In this document: piece by piece, positions 49,109 through 64,000 of the stretch | Layout: each line of letters starts with the position of its first letter | Numbering within the stretch: the stretch's first letter is position 1 | Origin: Apteryx mantelli | Taxonomy: Eukaryota; Chordata; Aves; Apterygiformes; Apterygidae | Assembly (NCBI RefSeq): GCF_036417845.1 | Contig: NC_089979.1 | Location: 122,297,415-122,361,414, forward strand | Direction of reading: 5' to 3' | DNA: 64,000 bases | Notes under the pieces: generated by a model | What the model saw: only the letters and a program-made list of their open reading frames with translations | What the model was told of the DNA's origin: nothing | Databases searched by the model: none | Program-made: the position numbers and the translations under genes

Positions 49109-49653
49109 AACCTTTTAAATGAAGACCAAACTCCATAGTTTCAGATAGGTTGGGCTTTAAACCATTAAGAGGAGTAGCAGGAAATAAAAGACAAATATTT
49201 AGTCTTGCTTTAGAGTTCTGAATCTATTTTGCACCCTAGGAAACCTTTGAAATTCTTGATAATTGTGTACACAGCATTTAAGAACAAAGGGCCTGATCCT
49301 GCAGCCCTTATTCCTCAGACACCAATAGATAAAAATTCCTAGCAGGATGGCCTTTTTCTTTTAAAAAGCTCTGTAAACAGAAGGACGTGAAGCACAAAAT
49401 CATGTGCATCACTGCATGAGAATTACAGAAAGATAGTTTCCAAATCTACGAAAACTTCAGCAAGTACTCAAACTAGACATACAAAGTGAAGAAGTTGTCA
49501 ATGCCAGTGTGTCTTCAAACTGCACGTTATATCTAATGGCTTGCTGTAGATGTGCACCAAACTCATTTTTTCCTGAGGAATAAAGAAACTGCAGATCAGA
49601 GTGAGGAAAGATATCTAAATCACAGTGAAAAGCCAAGCAAATGCAGAAGTATT
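49109..49653 (-). other. GGCT: GGCT 3'UTR
   Basis: Non-coding sequence between the GGCT stop and its first AATAAA. No recognised repeat or coding sequence. Confidence 0.6.
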
Positions 49654-60153
<10,500 letters not shown>

Positions 60154-60420
60154 CCTCCCCGCACCCCGCGGCCCCTTTAACTCCCCTCCCCGGCGCCTGC
60201 TCGCGGGGCGGGGCCGCGGCGCGGGAGCGCCCGCCATTGGCTGTCCGCCGGGCGCTGCCACGCCCCCGTTGGCTACATCCGCCGGGAGCTCGCGACTGCT
60301 GCCACGTGGGGGCGGTGGGTGTAGTGGCGGATGTGGGGCGTTGTGACGCAATAATGGCGGCGGGCGCGGGGAGCGTTGGGTAGCTTCCCGCAGCCTGCCG
60401 CTGACGGGCGCCCTTGTAGG

Positions 60421-63400
60421 CGCCCTCCGGGGAGGCCTCAGGGGATCAGAGCACACCACTTTTTATGTATAAATGTATATCTATAGATATGCAGAGATAT
60501 TCTGTGATAAGTTAGTATTATATATAATTTGTGTTGCTGTGTGTTTTTTTACGTTGTGCTACATTACGTTGTGTTACATTACATGCCGAAAATGGGGAGC
60601 CCTTCATTCAGCTAATGTGCACGTTTCTATAGCTTCTCCCAGTGAATACCGCAAGCCACACACAGGTCCTTGGGGAAGCTGTCTTTTTGCGATCCCGTTT
60701 TTCTTCTTTTTTTTTCTTTTCTTTTTTTTGCCCGTGCTCTCCATGCTGCACGAAGCAAGCACCTAGGGGAGCCTCCCCCGGGGTGGGTGAGCGTGGTGTG
60801 GGCCCCCGGCCCAGCTTGCGCTGGCTGCCCACGCCCCTGGGCGGCCAAGGACAAGCCGCGCCACTTTGCGTGCCCAAGAAACCGACTCTGCCCTTGCGCC
60901 CTAGCCTGAGGAAGAGCAAATAAATAGTTAGCAACATATGTATGTATATATTTAAATAGTTAAATTAACACATTCCAAATTTTACATTTCATTAAACAAT
61001 CTTACCGTTTCAGCGGGCCCTCCATGGGCCTCCCTTTTTTCCATATACCTTATCTCAAGGAATAATGAAAGGTTGTTTCAATTCCCCACAGTCTCAGCTT
61101 GATGCTATTGCATTGGATTACATGAAGCTCTTATTTTCAAGGTTGTTCTTGCAATTGCAAGGACTAGAAATGATATATATTTCAATTTTGCAAGGAGAGG
61201 CTCAGGAGTGCAGTCCAACCGCCAGGAATGGATTCTATGGCAGAATCGCTCTGCAAAATTGCAGAATCCAGGGGACTTCTGATAACAGGTTCTTCTCAAC
61301 CATGTACTTTTAATGCTTGCAGGATAAATTTCATTTAATAACAGTTACTTCCTATAAAAAGACATCCTCTGCAGGGAAGAAGACATTTGCAGTGAGTAGA
61401 TTCTGCAATTTATTGTACCAAAATTGAGAGGATTAGAGTCCCTGTGCTAAATTCAAACTAATGCATTTTTCTTGTAAGCTTCCTGGCCATGTCCAAGCAA
61501 AATGTAAACAGTGATGAATTTTAAATATGGACAGTGAGAAGTAAAACAGTGTAACTTGCTCCAGCTGGCAATGCTGGGGATGCATACGTTTGTCGCAGAC
61601 GCACATTGAGGCTGTGAGCGGTTTATGCTCGGCGTACACAAGAATAAAAGGTGAGAAGATGTGTACATGAAGGCAAGCAGACTTGCAGGCCCATGTGCAG
61701 AGGCATTTCCTCTCTTTCCCCTTGATATTTGCAATACTCAAATGTGACAGGAGGAGGCCTTATTACTAGCTTCCCCTAAGGATGCACCACTGAAGCAATA
61801 TATCTATATCTGTATATCTCGCTAGCCGGGCTGCTACATGCCTCTCCGGATACATCCTGACCCATGCAACCTGGAGGGAAAAGCGACAACAACAAGTGGG
61901 TGACATAAAACAGCCCCCATCCTTTACATTTACAATTACATGTGTAGCGCTTCACTGGAAGTGGTGCTTTAGTTTTCCCAACACAAGCATAGACAAATTC
62001 AGATTCTTCATAAAACATGTAAAATGACACATTTTACAAAAAATGTCATGCGTAAAGTGACAAATGTGGTTCTGATCCTTTCTGAACAGCAATTTTCTAT
62101 TTTTAGTTTTTCTCTTTTATACGAATAAATGTTTTAAGGCCAGAAGGAAGCATTGTGTTCCTTTGCTACACAGGTCATAGGATTATGCAGCAAGACTTCC
62201 TCAGTCTTACTACTTGTGACAACGAGTAGATGAACACATCTTTCAAAAATCTGTTTCTGGTATATGCTTTCAGTCTGCTTTCCCGAAGGAAATGCTTATG
62301 CAATCACACGCTGCACGGGGCAGTGTATCTCTGGCCTCTTCCCATCGCTTGTGGACCATTGGCTGATTTCAACCAGAGGTGATAGAAAGCTATAGGTTTC
62401 AAAGCTACTGTTTTTCTACTGGTTTTAAGCAAATAGGCAGAGGATGCCTCTGTGATGCCCTTCCCTAGGAAAGGTTGCAGGGCAGATGCAGAAATCCCCC
62501 TGGGAGAGACTTGCTGGGCGCCCCTGTCCGGGGGGCTCGGATGGAGGCTGCAGCCTCGTGTGCCCCGAAGTGGCCACCTCGTGGACCAGATCGGCGTCTC
62601 CTGCCTTTGGTGCTTTCTGAACAAGCCTCGTTTTGCTGTGAGCCATCCCTGATGAGGCAAGATTGGCATTTTTTCTCAACGGAAAATCTTATATATGAAA
62701 TGTAACAAAGCATGTGAGAATTTTTGCTTTTTGATCTCCAAATGACATTTTTCTAAGAAAAAAAGGGCCTTTTGTAACACTTTCTGAGTCATGGAAACTT
62801 TGGAATTCTGCACCAAAAAAGGCCATTTTTTTCCCAGCACCAAGAATTCCAACAACAATTTTGATGATTTTTCATTCAAAAAAATGTACATTCTGAACAT
62901 GGAGAAAACAGTTTTCTCCTAAAACTTATGTCCTTTTTCATGCTGTTCACATCTAGACTCAAGCATTACAAAGTCAGATGACTGAGAAATTAGGAGAATG
63001 AGGCCCTGATCTCGTATCTGGATTCATGTGCATGAAGGCCTGTGTAGGAAGCAGCTAGCAAGATTACAGATAAACTTTTGGAAGGCGAATCAATTTAAAA
63101 GACTGCCAGTTGCGTTTCTAAGTATTTAATCACTCAAAAAAGCTTTTTCAGATTAAAGTCTGTTAAGGCTTCCCTTTTGTATAGCATGTAAATGAATACT
63201 AATCCTGTTTTACAGCCGTGGCACAGTGGCCACTGTTTCCAGGAGGAGAGTTTTTTTGTGCAAGGTGTAGGGTGGCCCTGCCTATTCTAAACGTAACAAG
63301 ATGCTATTTCAAATGCTATTGAAGCAAAACCTAGATTTATGGTGTTTAGATTAATTTTTAATTGAATAAGTCCATCGATTTGCACTTCTGCAGCCCATTT

Positions 63401-64000
63401 CTTGGCATGCACGGCCCACGGCAATTTAGCAACAGCACATTTCACCTCCCAGCTATTCCTAAGGGTGTGAGATGTAAAAGTTGACCTGGAAAGGCTGACA
63501 TGGCCTGTGCGGGCCAGTGTTTCTTCTTGGTGAGTGCCATGGTAAGCTGTGGATTTAAACCCTCTGAAAAATATAAGCTCATTTCCCAGCCAGGGTCGCG
63601 CATGCCTGCGGGGGCTCTGGGGCTGCCTGGCAGCGAGGCAGCACGGGGGGAGGCGGATCCGCTCCGGCGGGAAGGCTTTGCGCGCCCTTGCAGAGCTGCA
63701 TGGCCAGCCCACATGTCACTGGGTGCCGACAGGCCCTATGGGCAGAGCTTGGTCTGAGACCCAGTTTCTGATTGAAAAAACAGGGAAGAGGGTGGGAAGA
63801 TCTTTCCTGTAGCAACCTGAGCCTGCAGGGCTTTCACGGCATTACTGGATTTTACATTTTCCCTGGTTCATCTTTCCAGGTGACGACTAACTTCCCTGGA
63901 AAGCAGGGTGTGAGATGAGACCCGGCTTTCTGAAGCTAGGCAGTCCTGGAGGTCTCCACAATCTCCAGAGCAGCTGAACCGAGGCCGCTGTGGACCTGTG
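60421..64000. other. Region upstream of GGCT, no gene recognised
   Basis: No exon with a recognisable product was seen on either strand. Features are a 15-base tandem duplication (60551-60580), a T-rich stretch near 60700-60730, and a small G+C-richer patch at about 60770-60900. In other vertebrates GARS1 is the next gene in this direction, but nothing of it is visible here. Confidence 0.6.
60551..60580. repeat. 15-base tandem duplication
   Basis: Two adjacent copies of ACGTTGTGYTACATT with one mismatch, just upstream of the GGCT CpG island. Confidence 0.75.

Noticed and set aside
60473-64000. Exons of GARS1, the next gene in other vertebrates
   Set aside because: No translated segment resembling glycyl-tRNA synthetase was seen on either strand; the gene probably lies further right.

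Overview
This is eukaryotic nuclear DNA from a vertebrate, most likely a bird. The evidence is split genes with GT-AG introns, CpG-island promoters, few repeats, and CR1-type LINE tails, one of them ending in a tandem ATTCTGTG-like octamer. Three genes can be recognised from their translations, in the order ZNRF2 (+), NOD1 (-), GGCT (-). This is the vertebrate arrangement known from human 7p14. Almost all other open frames are chance frames in introns and intergenic DNA.

Layout. Bases 1-3700 are ZNRF2 intron. 3701-4651 holds its last two coding exons, which carry the RING domain, separated by a GC-AG intron. 4652 to about 11.66 kb is AT-rich, gene-free and could be a very long ZNRF2 3'UTR. 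11.7-17.9 kb is intergenic, with a CpG-rich block at 13.54-14.18 kb and a CRE plus AP-1 pair at 14.42 kb. NOD1 runs leftward from a CpG island at about 48.3-48.5 kb to its stop at 20352. It has one probable noncoding first exon, two CARD exons, a 1.8-kb NACHT exon, seven LRR exons of exactly 84 bp each, and a short last exon. The joined reading frame is 951 codons plus stop and intact. GGCT runs leftward from a second CpG island at about 60.2 kb to its stop at 49654. It has four coding exons and 210 codons plus stop. Its poly(A) signal at 49103-49108 lies only about 0.6 kb upstream of the NOD1 promoter. 60.4-64 kb holds no recognised gene.

Functions (known for the families). ZNRF2 is a membrane-associated E3 ubiquitin ligase. 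NOD1 is the cytosolic sensor of meso-DAP-containing peptidoglycan fragments and signals through RIPK2 to NF-kB. GGCT is gamma-glutamylcyclotransferase of glutathione turnover. The three are neighbours, not a pathway or operon.

The most unusual feature is an uninterrupted run of 34 GGC codons directly after the third codon of GGCT, giving a predicted 34-glycine N-terminus where the mammalian protein has a short non-repetitive leader. Also notable are the GC-AG intron in ZNRF2, partial loss of reported palmitoylation cysteines in NOD1, a decamer microsatellite just inside NOD1 intron 1, and a retrocopy-like poly(A) tail in GGCT intron 1. I found no previously undescribed multi-gene system.
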